A stretch of DNA of 21,774 bases from Stephanodiscus triporus (GCA_036939755.1 JALLAZ010000561.1:1-21774); one strand, 5' to 3'; positions 8,978-18,126 are shown, counted from the first letter of the stretch. Translations and numbers: made by a program. Notes: generated by a model not told the origin, from the letters alone.

Positions 8978-9137
8978 CAAACGATACACTTACAAAATCG
9001 TTTACCGACACCGCCATGCTGGTCAAGCTTGTGCCTGCTGCTGCCACCGTTAAGGTCACACCCACCGCTGCGTAATTATCGAAGTCAATAGTCATCCCCC
9101 TGAACCGCTTCAGAGTGGCTACGACACCCTCGATGCT
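8949..9137 (-). pseudogene. Truncated exon running into the piggyBac right end
   Basis: A minus-strand frame opens after a TGA at 9138-9140 and reads as protein-like sequence (GVVATLKRFRGM…, TLTVAAAGTSL…) down to 8994. There it meets a perfect GTAAGT splice donor (8993-8988). Reading on, it passes 11 bases later into the proposed transposon end and stops at 8949. The likely meaning is an exon whose downstream partner was separated or lost at the insertion. No family was recognised. Confidence 0.35.
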
Positions 9138-9223
9138 TCATAGGGGAAAGGTGATAATGGTGGTGGCACATGGGCTCTCATACGGCTTGATCATGTGCAC
9201 TTTTCACTGATGTACCCTGCTGG

Positions 9224-10266
9224 TCAGAGAGGCACAAGCCTGACATCCCGCTTCCAAAGTTGGACATTATGTAGGCATTTTGGCATCAAACCCAAATCCT
9301 TGACAATCGTACCAAATGAGTTATCCTTGGAATGATGATCAATTTCCTTTGCAAAGAATTGTATCTTACGTCTGCCTCCAAATCCAATGGAGATGCACAT
9401 TGTGTGGTTCATCTCAGCCTTCAGTCCGCCACAGTCACTTTGTCCACCTATTCCCTCATTGGCCATGTACCTCACGATATGTATCAAGAACTGGTCATCT
9501 TGATGCCTCATGAGTCCCTCCACTCCAAGCATAATTCTGTCATGGAGGTGGGTGTTCTCAGGCAAAAGCTTGAAGATGGGAAGGCAGTTTGGATGAACCC
9601 GGTTGATATCACTATGCATAGTCAGTGAGTTATGCACCTTGATGGGACAAGTTGTTGTGTAAATATTAGCTGTTTTCAGAGTATTTTTTTTATTGTCATT
9701 TGCATGTAGAAGAGTAATATCTTGATAAACTCACTTAGAAGATGATGAGTTGCCAGTGAAATGCCATGAGCTACCTGTATGTTGCGCTGGTAGAAAAGCT
9801 GTCTCATATCGCAGGGAATACCTGCTTGTGCAGGATTCAACTGATGGCCACAATTCACTGATGTATGGCTTTCCTTTGGTTAGGTACCATCTTTCTGCAA
9901 TATTTGGACAGACATTGTCTTGAAATTGGAGATTATCTCTGATTTAAGAAATGATTCTTTCTTAGTGATTGTGGAACAGTTGTTTTGGAGAATTTCATCA
10001 AGTGACAATGTCACATCTATGACAGCATTGCTCCGATCGGCCAATGCTAGCCATTTGGGCTTGGATGTCTTGATGGCAGCGTTGGAGGGCATCTCATCAT
10101 AATCATCATAGGCAAAAACAAAATCATATGTCTTATCAGAATAGCATGGTCTCTTTGATGCAACAGCCCTGGTAGTGGTAGGATGGCTTGGACGGTAGGA
10201 GTTCACAGGAGGTGTTAATTTGCTCATGGTGAGTAATTTGTTGTTAGCTGTGTATGATGAATGCAT
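9224..10266 (-). CDS. Possible three-exon gene of unknown function (exons 10266-9888, 9840-9775, 9669-9224)
   Basis: Three minus-strand open segments can be spliced in frame into a 296-aa protein. Intron 1 (9887-9841) runs GTACCT to CATCAG and at 47 nt is short. Intron 2 (9774-9670) runs GTAGCT to AAACAG and is 105 nt. Exon 1 reads YDFVFAYDDYDEMPSN followed by KPKWLALADRSN; exon 3 contains MLGVEGLMRHQDDQF and GIGGQSDCGGLKAEM. I do not recognise the family. The first in-frame ATG is 10266, with ATG 10227 as an alternative. The surroundings are repeat remnants, so this may be a transposon-encoded or decaying gene. An alternative junction for intron 2 (acceptor near 9637) would read exon 2 in another frame (…GIPCDMRQLFYQ). 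Confidence 0.4.
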
Positions 10267-10439
10267 TGATTGGTGTCGTGAGGGTATGTGCAATATCCTA
10301 TTGCTAAAGAATTGAAAATATTATTTGCTAATGAAAAATATCAAAAGGGGGGAACACATTTGCCCCCTGAATTTATGAGCTCACTGTACACTACAGTAGA
10401 GTAAGAAGTGTAACGGTATCTACTGTCAGAGCACTTTCA

Positions 10440-10680
10440 GCCTTTTAGAGCGGGGCATCCTTTGACCTTATCATTCTGATGACGACCATTGTGTCCCATT
10501 CTGGAAGGGAAATCTGCACTTAGTGGCTATTCACCAAAGGGGGGAGGAGGGTGCACGGTGAGGTTTTGGGCCCTGATGGCCATATAGAGCGGGGGATCAA
10601 TAGATATCATTAGCTCAGGCACATATATTCATGTATTAAATTGTGGCCAAAGTACCCATTCCGGATGGGAAATCTGGTAA
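10440..10680 (+). repeat. Degenerate direct repeat, two copies about 140-160 bp apart
   Basis: TAGAGCGGGGCATC (~10446) matches TAGAGCGGGGGATC (~10586). CCCATTCTGGAAGGGAAATCTG (~10496) matches CCCATTCCGGATGGGAAATCTG (~10658) with three mismatches. Shared order with different spacing indicates an old tandem duplication. The area from 10294 to 10680 holds no other feature. Confidence 0.65.
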
Positions 10681-10682
10681 AA

Positions 10683-11519
10683 GCTAAATGAGGGGCATGT
10701 TGGAAAGATGATAGGAGAGTCATGACGAAAAACCCGAAGAAAATTGCTTCAGATACAGCAAAGTTGTACAATGCTTTGAAAGAGAATATTATGATAAGAG
10801 TGGAAGGGTTTAGCTGGGATTGGTGTAAACAACCATGGTCAAAAGATGGACGGAAGTACACAATCAAAGACCTTGCCGATCACCTTAGTGGACGAAGGAT
10901 AATTACAGAGGAAAAGAAATGTAGCATCCCAGATGAACCTTTGCCTAATGTGCCTCAGCAAATCAATTTGCCAGTATTGGGGACACAGACAGAAGACAGA
11001 AGACATAATTGAGCTGGACAGAAAATACTTAGCCAATGAAGATGCATTTGAGAAAAAGGCACAGAAGCTGCGTAATGAGAGAGAGTTGATTTATTCATCA
11101 ATGCAGCCATCATTCGTGCGACCAGATATCAGTGATTTGATGAATGAGTATATTGATGTGTTGTCTGAATTTAAAATGCTTGGGAAGGAAAGTGAACTCC
11201 GATGGTGTAAGGGAGAGGTTGTGCATGTATACAAGGAACAAGGGGCGCCAATGGTTTGTGTGTGTTGGGATCCAATTCCAGATTGTACCGGATGGGAGAG
11301 TTCCACAGAATCAAATCCCAAAAACTATTACCAACTCGATGGAGCAAGGACGTGGTTGGTGCATGGTGATTGGACTTACCAATTGATGTTGAGGACACAT
11401 CTGACAATGAGAGTGATGGAAAAACTGGTGAAGGTGGCTCTGAAGTTGAGATTAGCACTGGTGATGGCGATGGCGACAGTGAGTGTAGTTCAACTACCAG
11501 TAGCAGTAGTGGTAGCTAG
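10683..11519 (+). pseudogene. Frameshifted pseudogene of a repeat-family protein with a W-x2-G-x-V / GAW module
   Basis: Coding sequence continues across three frames. Frame one runs from ATG 10722 (MTKNPKKIASDTAKLY…) to LGTQTED near 11000. A second frame continues IIELDRKYLAN… through RWCKGEVVHV and VCVCWDPIPD to about 11315. A third continues LLPTRWSKDVVGAW, meets a TGA at 11367-11369, then LDLPIDVED and an acidic, Ser-rich end (…STTSSSSGS) stopping at 11519. At least two frameshifts and one nonsense codon therefore break the gene. The order of elements resembles ORFs I recall from repetitive families in algal genomes, but I cannot name the family. The protein was probably nuclear or DNA-associated; this is inference only. 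Confidence 0.65.
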
Positions 11520-12039
11520 TTATGTGTAAATATGTGTGTATGACTAACAATATAATTAATGTAGCACACTTACATTGAGTAACATCAAACAAAAGATCCA
11601 ATTATGTCACCATTTATGACAAACTATTGAAGAACTCACAGGAAACCAAGAACTTTTCCAACCACCTTATCCCAAATGCACGTGAAATGCAAACAACGGG
11701 GACACTACAAGTGAGTTCTGTTAGATTTCTTTGTATGAAACATTTGTGATGTCATAATAATACCAATATAAATCATAGACCTGAACACTCAGAAGAGGGA
11801 AAATCAATCATTGAATCACCTTGGACATCATACTACTGGAAAACCGGTAGAATCCAACAAAATTTCCAGCCATAAATCCCCAAGTGTTACTTTGACGTAA
11901 TCAGCAGGTGGGTTCTGGTCGATTTTTTAAACCAAACTTTCAGGATATCATATTGGCACCTAATAGAGCAGTTTTGAAAACTCAGAAATAAAATTAGGCC
12001 TAGTTAGGTGAGTTGTCGGGGACTGACGGACAAATAATG
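11520..12039. other. AT-rich stretch without a recognised gene
   Basis: No convincing coding frame was found. A short minus-strand stretch at about 11800-11910 reads protein-like (YVKVTLGDLWLEIL…) but is isolated and ends at a TGA. The whole stretch sits between two decayed plus-strand genes and is probably old transposon or intron-like sequence. Confidence 0.35.
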
Positions 12040-12145
12040 CCTAGGGATCATTAGATATTGTTATTCACATGATGGGCTATTTATTTTTTCACAGCTCAGG
12101 CACATATATTTGCATATTACATCATGGTCAATTATGCCTTGATGA
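12040..12145 (+). repeat. Second copy of the 10.6-kb repeat
   Basis: AGGGATCATTAGATATTGTT and CAGCTCAGGCACATATATTTGCATATTACATCATGGTCAA match GGGGATCAATAGATATCATT and TAGCTCAGGCACATATATTCATGTATTAAATTGTGGCCAA at 10592-10650. An extra ~30 bases separate the two blocks in this copy. The copies are in direct orientation, about 1.45 kb apart, and flank the 10.7-11.5 kb pseudogene. Confidence 0.65.
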
Positions 12146-12149
12146 TGGT

Positions 12150-12970
12150 GTGACACCTCCAACACTGTCAACTGGGCAATAAAAGGAAATGAGCTAAGTC
12201 CACTTTCGGACGTGGAGGTGAGTGCATTCCTAGATGCATTTTCTATCATGCTGCCCTGTGTGACAAAAACAAGAAGTGATCAATATTCGGACCAAAAATT
12301 GACTGTGGAGGAGCAGCAGGAAGAGGAAGAGACCGCAGAAGCGGTTTGTGCTATTTTTCAAGCTCTTCTATATTATGTGATTTTTCCGTAGATATCAACG
12401 AATCAAAATGTCAATGTGGCAAGCCTGCAAGGACAAGAGGCCAGTTAGAGTCATCAGCCACAAAGACAAGGACATCGACAAAATTGACTAGTTATGGTCA
12501 TCATGTAAGGGTCAGTATCCAAATACGCATTGTTTTTCATGTTCTACAACAGATGGAGGCAAGTTTCTGAAGAATCCCTCAATTTGTGAATGTGGGATGG
12601 AAGCTTACAATCATCATCAAAAGATTTGTTACAAATGCTGATGCAAAGAAAATGTAAAAAAGATTGTATTAAAGAAGGTTGTAATGAGAAGAGGACTTCA
12701 TCTAGTGCTATCTGCAAGAATCATCGTCTCAGAGCAGATAAAACAGTCGAGGTACCATGCCCAATATCAATATGTGGCGAGGCTAGGAGTTTGGAGGTTC
12801 TCAAACACAATAGGGCCAAAGGAAACACATTGTCAGCCTGTACCAGGAAACAGAATGAGGTCTGTTTCCTTCAATGCAGGGCCAAGAACGCAATGGGTGA
12901 GCGTAATTTTTACCACAATAATATTGGCTCCAACAAACTTGACTTTCCGGATAACGATCATCCATAATTG
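12150..12970 (+). pseudogene. Broken gene for a multi-zinc-finger protein
   Basis: Several plus-strand segments in different frames look coding. Segment 12152-12388 is acidic (…LTVEEQQEEEE…). The next (~12392-12638) reads KDKRPVRVISHKDKD, a TAG at 12489-12491, then Cys-rich sequence with CKGQYPNTHCFSC, ICECGMEAYNHH and ICYKC, ending at TGA 12639-12641. A third frame (12650-12967) adds CIKEGCNEKR and ICKNHR, a Cys/His pattern like small WRKY19-type fingers. The spacing of Cys/His pairs suggests several zinc sites. Two stops and at least one frame change argue that the gene is dead, unless undetected introns separate these blocks. Confidence 0.5.
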
Positions 12971-13045
12971 GCACGGATGATGTCGACATTTTGAAGTATG
13001 CATGATACTTTGTTCACAAAAACAACCCGTTTTACATCAAACAAT
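12935..13045 (-). pseudogene. Decayed copy of the 3' coding end of the adjacent patatin-like gene
   Basis: Plus-strand TCATCCATAATTGGCACGGA and following GATGTCGA match TCATCCTTAATTGGCACTGA and GACGTTGA in the patatin gene (13240-13267). CATGAT and AAAAC..CCC.TTTT blocks follow in the same order. On the minus strand it still encodes STSSVPIMDD, against STSSVPIKDD in the intact gene. It corresponds to about 13215-13327 of the gene and shares its orientation. Confidence 0.7.
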
Positions 13046-13103
13046 GTGTGCATATGTACAAGGTGACACATCCAGAGGTTCACCGACCCACCCACCTCAA
13101 CTT

Positions 13104-15947
13104 TCAAAAAAAATCTTCAAAACAACTGTTACTTTCCAGATAAGTCTGAAGTCTTTCTGCTACTAATGGAAGGCTCCCCAGCTGCACGCCGGGGAGGAAG
13201 GATAATAAAATATCAGCATCTTGAACTGGACAATTGGGGTCATCCTTAATTGGCACTGAAGACGTTGATGCTTCGACATTTACATGATCAAATGGGCGCT
13301 TACGAAAACCAAATACCCTTTTCACAGAAAGCAACCTTTGAAGCATCGGATTGTGGTGAGGTGATGATGACAAATCTACGCTGAGCACACTTTCATTTAT
13401 ATGAGCATTTGTAGGGATAATACTCTGTCCTGTTGCAGCTCTCATGCGTGTCCCAAGCTTTTCTCCGGCGAGAGGAAACTGCTTCTCTAAAATGGACTCT
13501 TGAGGCGCATCAATATCTGGGAAAACAAGTTCGGCAACCTTCATTCCAAGCCCTGCTTCAAGACCCACAACAGGAGCTAATGCATCATATGCCGCAGCAA
13601 ATCCCGCACGAATTCCTGCAAGAATATCATCCCTATCTTGCGACAATGTCGACAGCTCAGGAACATCGGCTGGCACAGTGATTGGAAGTAGATGCGCCCG
13701 TGCCCATTTCTCACGATCCGTGTCTGAAGATAACCGTTCTGTTGAAAAGCCATCTGCACTAAGTTCTTCCGGAGCCGCATAAAGTACTTTGGCAGGAGGG
13801 ATCGGGATAGGGTCAGTCGAATTAAGACCTTGATCACAAATGAGAACATCCTCGGCGTAAAGATATTGCTGACCTCCGCGTTGAAAGAACTCCGCTACTG
13901 TTTCAACACCATTAGAACGGAAATACAAAGGAGCCACAGCGCGTTCGTAAAGAGTGGGCTTCGTTTTGGGCTCAAACCCCGCTGGTCGAGAGCGAAGGGC
14001 TACAACATGAGTAGCACCTTCCGCCACAGCAGATCGGAAGGGAATCGGCTCGTAGCAGAAGGCGTCAAAACACAGATGTGGGGTAAGCTCGTTTGTGTCG
14101 CTCGATGGCAAGTCCATTCGAAATGGACTTCCGGCAGCTCCAGGCACTGTCATACTGGCACCCAAGCATGCCCACAACCCACGACGGTTGCCATATTCAT
14201 CAGCCTGAGCTGACTCCACTTCAGGATACAGATTCGAGTCTTGGGACTTGCGAAGACCAGGATATGCGAACTGATCTCTGAAATGACCATCCTTCGAGCC
14301 AAAACAGATTGATTTCAGCCTTCCTGTTTCCAGTTCGACAGCCGAACTAACGATACGCAATGGCTGGACGGCGTCATTGTGCGCAAACGCCTCCAAGTCA
14401 AGTGGTCGTAGGCCACGTTCGGGGCACATGATACTGTCTAAGACAAACGAAATGTTGAGCCCTCCCGCACGAGTTGGAGGCAGAGATTCGAATGTAGTCA
14501 TGGTGTTGTTCATTCCCACGGTGGGGTTTCTGAATCTCTCAATCAAGTTTGATGTTAACCTCTTTCCTAGAGGTCCTTTCATGACGTAGAACATGTTTCT
14601 GAATATATCGCCGATTATTTTGGATTTGCTCACAAACAAGTCCTTGCCCGCTGGGATGACATCAGTGTAGACATCCAGATACAACTGACGCGAAACAAAG
14701 TAGCAGCCGATTATGCTACCAGCTGAACTTCCATAGATAGAATCAAACGCATTGGAAAGACCAAGGCAGGCAATGGCTGCTGCCATCCCGCCGCTCACGG
14801 CCCCGCGCATACCTCCGCCTTCGATTGCGAGGCTGAGGATGGCGGTATCATTGGCAGCTCGAGACATGGGAGTGGACTGTGAATAATATCTTTGATGCAG
14901 AAGGTTAAGGACATCATGAGAAAATATGTTCTTTGCTTCTATGGACGCGGCTTGCGAAGCATCGCAAGTAGGAAAAGGAGTGTTCTCGGCGAGGACATTG
15001 CCTATGAATTGCCATTCCTCGGCATTTGGTTCGTTGAATTCTATGGAATACAGGGACTCTGGTTCAATCTCGTTTGTGATCAAAAGTAACTGCACCTCGT
15101 TTAACCTGGTCAACGTCGAATCTGTCGTTATGGCAGAAGCCTGCTCCTTTTTTGATGTAAGCAGAGAATGAGGAGGAGAGTAATTCAACTCAACGTCGCG
15201 CAATTCCAACCCCATGTCAAGTATGGCCTCATGTAGTTCCTGGATGTTCGAAACAATTACTTGATCCTTCCTTTTCTTCTTCCTTTTGATTTTGGAAACA
15301 TCAATTGCAATTGGTTTGGCCGTGGTAGGGGATCCCGGGACCTTCTCCTCCGAATCTTTGCCCACAGTGTCCTGCATCACGTCCAATCGATCGATCGACA
15401 ACAACTCATCCAAATTATTAAACTCCTGGTCCTCCTGATCCAAGGGTGGGAACAATGTCTTTGTCAACGATTTCCTCTTCCACCCGCGAAAAATCCTTGA
15501 GTATAGTGGATGTTTACTCTCAATTATGGTCGGCAGGTCATCGTCGTTATCTTTATAATTGAGCTGAAAGAACCCCGCTCGTCGTCGAAATAATTTTTGG
15601 CCATGCTGCGCTGCCGATCGCTTAGTGGCGAACGTATAGTGTAGAGGAGGCGCATGTTTTTCCAAGGGAGTGGTAGTAGTCACCACAACTGGTTCGTCTT
15701 GGGGGCGTATCGTCCGATGGAGCTGTTGTCCATGACAAGAGGTGGTACTCGGGGAATGCCGCTGATGGAGACGCCGCCGAGAGAGGAAGAGCGCATCCGC
15801 ACACGTCGAAGGACGGGCCGAATAAAGCAACGCAGCAAGAGCAAGTATCAAGAGGGACTTTGGCGTCAAATTAAGCGAGGGATTTGGTTGGCTAGGGGTT
15901 GGTTGGCTGCGGTCGCATCCGAGGACCCCGCCGCACCGAACACTCAT
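13104..15947 (-). CDS. Patatin-like phospholipase / acyl hydrolase
   Basis: A single-exon 947-aa protein. Residues about 370-650 form a patatin domain: oxyanion loop GGGMRG (377-382), nucleophile elbow GSSAGS (406-411, Ser408), and a catalytic Asp in FDAFCYEPIPFRSAV (Asp628). In most relatives the Asp lies in a DG[AG] motif; here Gly is replaced by Ala. The Ser/Asp dyad is complete, so hydrolysis of acyl esters in phospholipids or galactolipids is expected. A hydrophobic stretch at residues 31-43 after a polar start, followed by STCADALF, suggests a signal peptide or anchor for the secretory or plastid route. Residues about 50-350 are basic and low-conservation; 800-947 look disordered. ATG 15947 is the only good start. 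The upstream gene on the plus strand is divergent across ~600 bp. Confidence 0.88.
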   Translation of the reverse strand: MSVRCGGVLGCDRSQPTPSQPNPSLNLTPKSLLILALAALLYSARPSTCADALFLSRRRLHQRHSPSTTSCHGQQLHRTIRPQDEPVVVTTTTPLEKHAPPLHYTFATKRSAAQHGQKLFRRRAGFFQLNYKDNDDDLPTIIESKHPLYSRIFRGWKRKSLTKTLFPPLDQEDQEFNNLDELLSIDRLDVMQDTVGKDSEEKVPGSPTTAKPIAIDVSKIKRKKKRKDQVIVSNIQELHEAILDMGLELRDVELNYSPPHSLLTSKKEQASAITTDSTLTRLNEVQLLLITNEIEPESLYSIEFNEPNAEEWQFIGNVLAENTPFPTCDASQAASIEAKNIFSHDVLNLLHQRYYSQSTPMSRAANDTAILSLAIEGGGMRGAVSGGMAAAIACLGLSNAFDSIYGSSAGSIIGCYFVSRQLYLDVYTDVIPAGKDLFVSKSKIIGDIFRNMFYVMKGPLGKRLTSNLIERFRNPTVGMNNTMTTFESLPPTRAGGLNISFVLDSIMCPERGLRPLDLEAFAHNDAVQPLRIVSSAVELETGRLKSICFGSKDGHFRDQFAYPGLRKSQDSNLYPEVESAQADEYGNRRGLWACLGASMTVPGAAGSPFRMDLPSSDTNELTPHLCFDAFCYEPIPFRSAVAEGATHVVALRSRPAGFEPKTKPTLYERAVAPLYFRSNGVETVAEFFQRGGQQYLYAEDVLICDQGLNSTDPIPIPPAKVLYAAPEELSADGFSTERLSSDTDREKWARAHLLPITVPADVPELSTLSQDRDDILAGIRAGFAAAYDALAPVVGLEAGLGMKVAELVFPDIDAPQESILEKQFPLAGEKLGTRMRAATGQSIIPTNAHINESVLSVDLSSSPHHNPMLQRLLSVKRVFGFRKRPFDHVNVEASTSSVPIKDDPNCPVQDADILLSFLPGVQLGSLPLVAERLQTYLESNSCFEDFF

Positions 15948-16562
15948 TTTCGGATCTGAAGCAACTTTATTATCATAAATAGCGGGATCGATTCGAACAA
16001 CGGATGAAGCTTACGCTTAGAAATGCGCAGGTTTAGGTGAGGAAAAATTATTCAGATAAGGAAAGCAGACCACGAAGTACGAAGTGGAAACGCCAACCAA
16101 ATACTTCAAAAAATGACGTAGACTGCCGAGCATGATCAAATCATGCAGCGATTTGACTTCACTCACAATTACAGTTGATCAGCAGAGGGGGTTACGAGCG
16201 AACGTGGAAGACAGAATCAGCGTGCTAGGATGCCACCCCTATGCTTCTCTGAAATCGGTTGGCCATGAACACTCTCGAGCCACAACAATAGAAGTCTGAT
16301 CCTCTTAGGGTTCGCGGTAGAACAAGAACAAAATGGCGTGCCGTAGAATTTCAGGAATCTCTTGGAGGAATCTGTTTTCTGTGTGTGGAAACGTATTTAC
16401 GACTCTTTCCCGCCTTTTTTGAGAACCAAAAACCAACACAACACACACACGAACGACGCGGTGTCCTGTCCTGTGTGTAGGTTCTTATGTTCGAGAACCA
16501 GATACACCACAAAGACGCAACCCATTAAAAGGCGGAGAGGGATAACAAATCCTGAAACGACC
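15948..16562. promoter_or_regulatory. Divergent intergenic region, probably a bidirectional promoter
   Basis: It separates the start codons of the patatin gene (minus) and the two-TM protein (plus). A perfect 7-bp inverted repeat, GCATGAT-CAA-ATCATGC, lies at 16130-16146 and is a candidate factor-binding site. The plus frame stays open from 16362, but the first ATG in it is 16563, so 16362-16562 is read as 5' UTR. A short CA-rich tract (~16436-16451) precedes the start. Confidence 0.4.
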
Positions 16563-17762
16563 ATGATACATCATGTTTCACAAACGTTACTACGAAAGCG
16601 ATCGACCAACCTCCCAACCACATTTTCTGAATCTAGGGTCACCGACGGGTCTGTAAAATCCATAAAAATCGAAGCACCTCTCGCCAAGGCCATACGATCG
16701 GCCGATGGGTTCATTAAGGGCACATACGCGTGGCTGTTCGTGAGCGTATTAATGGTTTATGTTGGCACGGTTTGGATATATCGCAATAGCGCGTCGATAG
16801 TATTGAAATGCCAAGCTGATGGATGCACATTTAACATCAATACTCCCCATGGCTTCGTCCCGAAAAATTCATTCAATGGTATTACACAACGTAAATTTAC
16901 GATTGAATTCAAGCGAGATCAGCTGGTGCGTGCGGACAATATCAAATGGGACCCTAAATATCAAGTGATCGTAGAAAATTATGGGCTTGGCTCCCCATCG
17001 TATTCCAGTCAACAGCAACTGCAGAGTGAAGACGATGAAGATGAAGTGGGAGGGGGCGACTCACGACGACCCAAAAAACCTTGGAACAAATACAACAAGG
17101 ATAAAAGGAAGAAGAAAAAGAACAGGAATAAAAAAAAGGGCGATACGGATAAGTACAAAACATATTATAGGACAGGTCCCGACGCTGATGGAAATTATGA
17201 CTCCTACGCGGTAGTTGTTCGCGATCCTCTCCCGTCTTCCTTCGATGGTGACGAAGGAAGTGATCCAGACGAAAGCCCATCCAAGAGGATGCAAAGACAA
17301 ATGGCAGCACGTCACTATTCCATGATGAACGATCCAAACTCTTTCGCATCACTAATAGCACCGTTTGCTATCACCAGTAACGATTCGATGGAGTACATCA
17401 TTCATCTTCGTGATTTCAACGTTGGACAGACGCACCGCTATGCTCGGACGTCTGTATCTAAAGTCAATGCCTACACGACGGGACGTCGGACGAATTTCGT
17501 ATTGCGCGAAACAAGGCCGGTGAAATGGCAAGGTCTTGTGCTTGTGATTTTGGGCATATTCAGTCTCGTTCTTTGTTTGCTACTGGGGGTGTTTTGGGAA
17601 GAATACGACCCTACCAAAGTGGGCTCGTACAGGAAGCGCATGGCAGAGTTGAGGAAGAGGAATGAGTCTAAGAAGATGGCGTCGCAGAGGAAAAATTTGG
17701 TCAAGAGGCCTCAGACGAGGAATCGACCTGACCCCATAGGTTTAGGCAGGAAGGCGTATTAG
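16563..17762 (+). CDS. Uncharacterised membrane protein with two transmembrane helices
   Basis: Residues are counted from ATG 16563 (context ACGACCATGA; 399 aa). The frame is open upstream to 16362, but only non-ATG codons occur there. TM1 lies at about 53-74 (AWLFVSVLMVYVGTVW) and TM2 at about 324-345 (GLVLVILGIFSLVLCLLLG). The ~250-residue segment between them carries a C-x4-C pair (CQADGC), a very basic Lys/Arg/Asn stretch at about 170-200, acidic patches and a β-rich end near the second helix. The C-terminal tail is basic (KRMAELRKRN…). Both tails probably face the same side. I do not recognise a family. The basic loop could bind phospholipid headgroups or nucleic acid, but this is a guess. 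Confidence 0.75.
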   Translation: MIHHVSQTLLRKRSTNLPTTFSESRVTDGSVKSIKIEAPLAKAIRSADGFIKGTYAWLFVSVLMVYVGTVWIYRNSASIVLKCQADGCTFNINTPHGFVPKNSFNGITQRKFTIEFKRDQLVRADNIKWDPKYQVIVENYGLGSPSYSSQQQLQSEDDEDEVGGGDSRRPKKPWNKYNKDKRKKKKNRNKKKGDTDKYKTYYRTGPDADGNYDSYAVVVRDPLPSSFDGDEGSDPDESPSKRMQRQMAARHYSMMNDPNSFASLIAPFAITSNDSMEYIIHLRDFNVGQTHRYARTSVSKVNAYTTGRRTNFVLRETRPVKWQGLVLVILGIFSLVLCLLLGVFWEEYDPTKVGSYRKRMAELRKRNESKKMASQRKNLVKRPQTRNRPDPIGLGRKAY

Positions 17763-18126
17763 AAAACTTAGCTGGACTAGTTCCTTAGAGGTGTGGTGTA
17801 TGGATGTAACAAAGAGAGAATGGCAATTGCAAAGACACTGTGCATATCTTGGATTACGTGCTTCGAGAGGAGAAAAGTGGGAGAGGCGTCAGTTAAAATA
17901 CAAAGACGGTTTTCTCCCAGTTGTTCCCGGCCTTTCTCAAGACTACAATACGATCAATAAGTTAAATGTTCAACTTTTTTCATTTGTACTCGGGTTGGGA
18001 AATGAGGTCGTGAGATGTGATGGAAAGTCGAGTGTATCTCCGAAATAAAGTTAGAACCTGTCGACATGCTGCGGCGAAACTCTAACTACTATTGGCATCG
18101 TGAAGAAAATATGATTATTTACACGC
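17763..18126. other. Convergent 3' intergenic region
   Basis: It lies between the stop codons of the plus-strand membrane protein and the minus-strand methyltransferase-like gene. An 85-codon frame here (17791-18048) has no recognisable features and is not called. It probably holds both 3' UTRs. Confidence 0.4.

Noticed and set aside
8979..9003. AAACGAT…ATCGTTT inverted repeat as a terminator
   Set aside because: There is no transcript end or T-run here that fits, and intrinsic terminators of this kind are not expected in nuclear protein-coding genes.
10590..12140. Direct repeats as LTRs of a retrotransposon
   Set aside because: The copies are short, degenerate and of unequal structure. No reverse transcriptase, integrase or primer-binding site is visible between them.
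16362..16562. N-terminal extension of the two-TM protein upstream of ATG 16563
   Set aside because: The longer frame begins at a TTG and contains no ATG before 16563.
17791..18048. 85-codon plus-strand ORF in the convergent spacer
   Set aside because: No domain, unusual composition or supporting context; it is consistent with 3' UTR.
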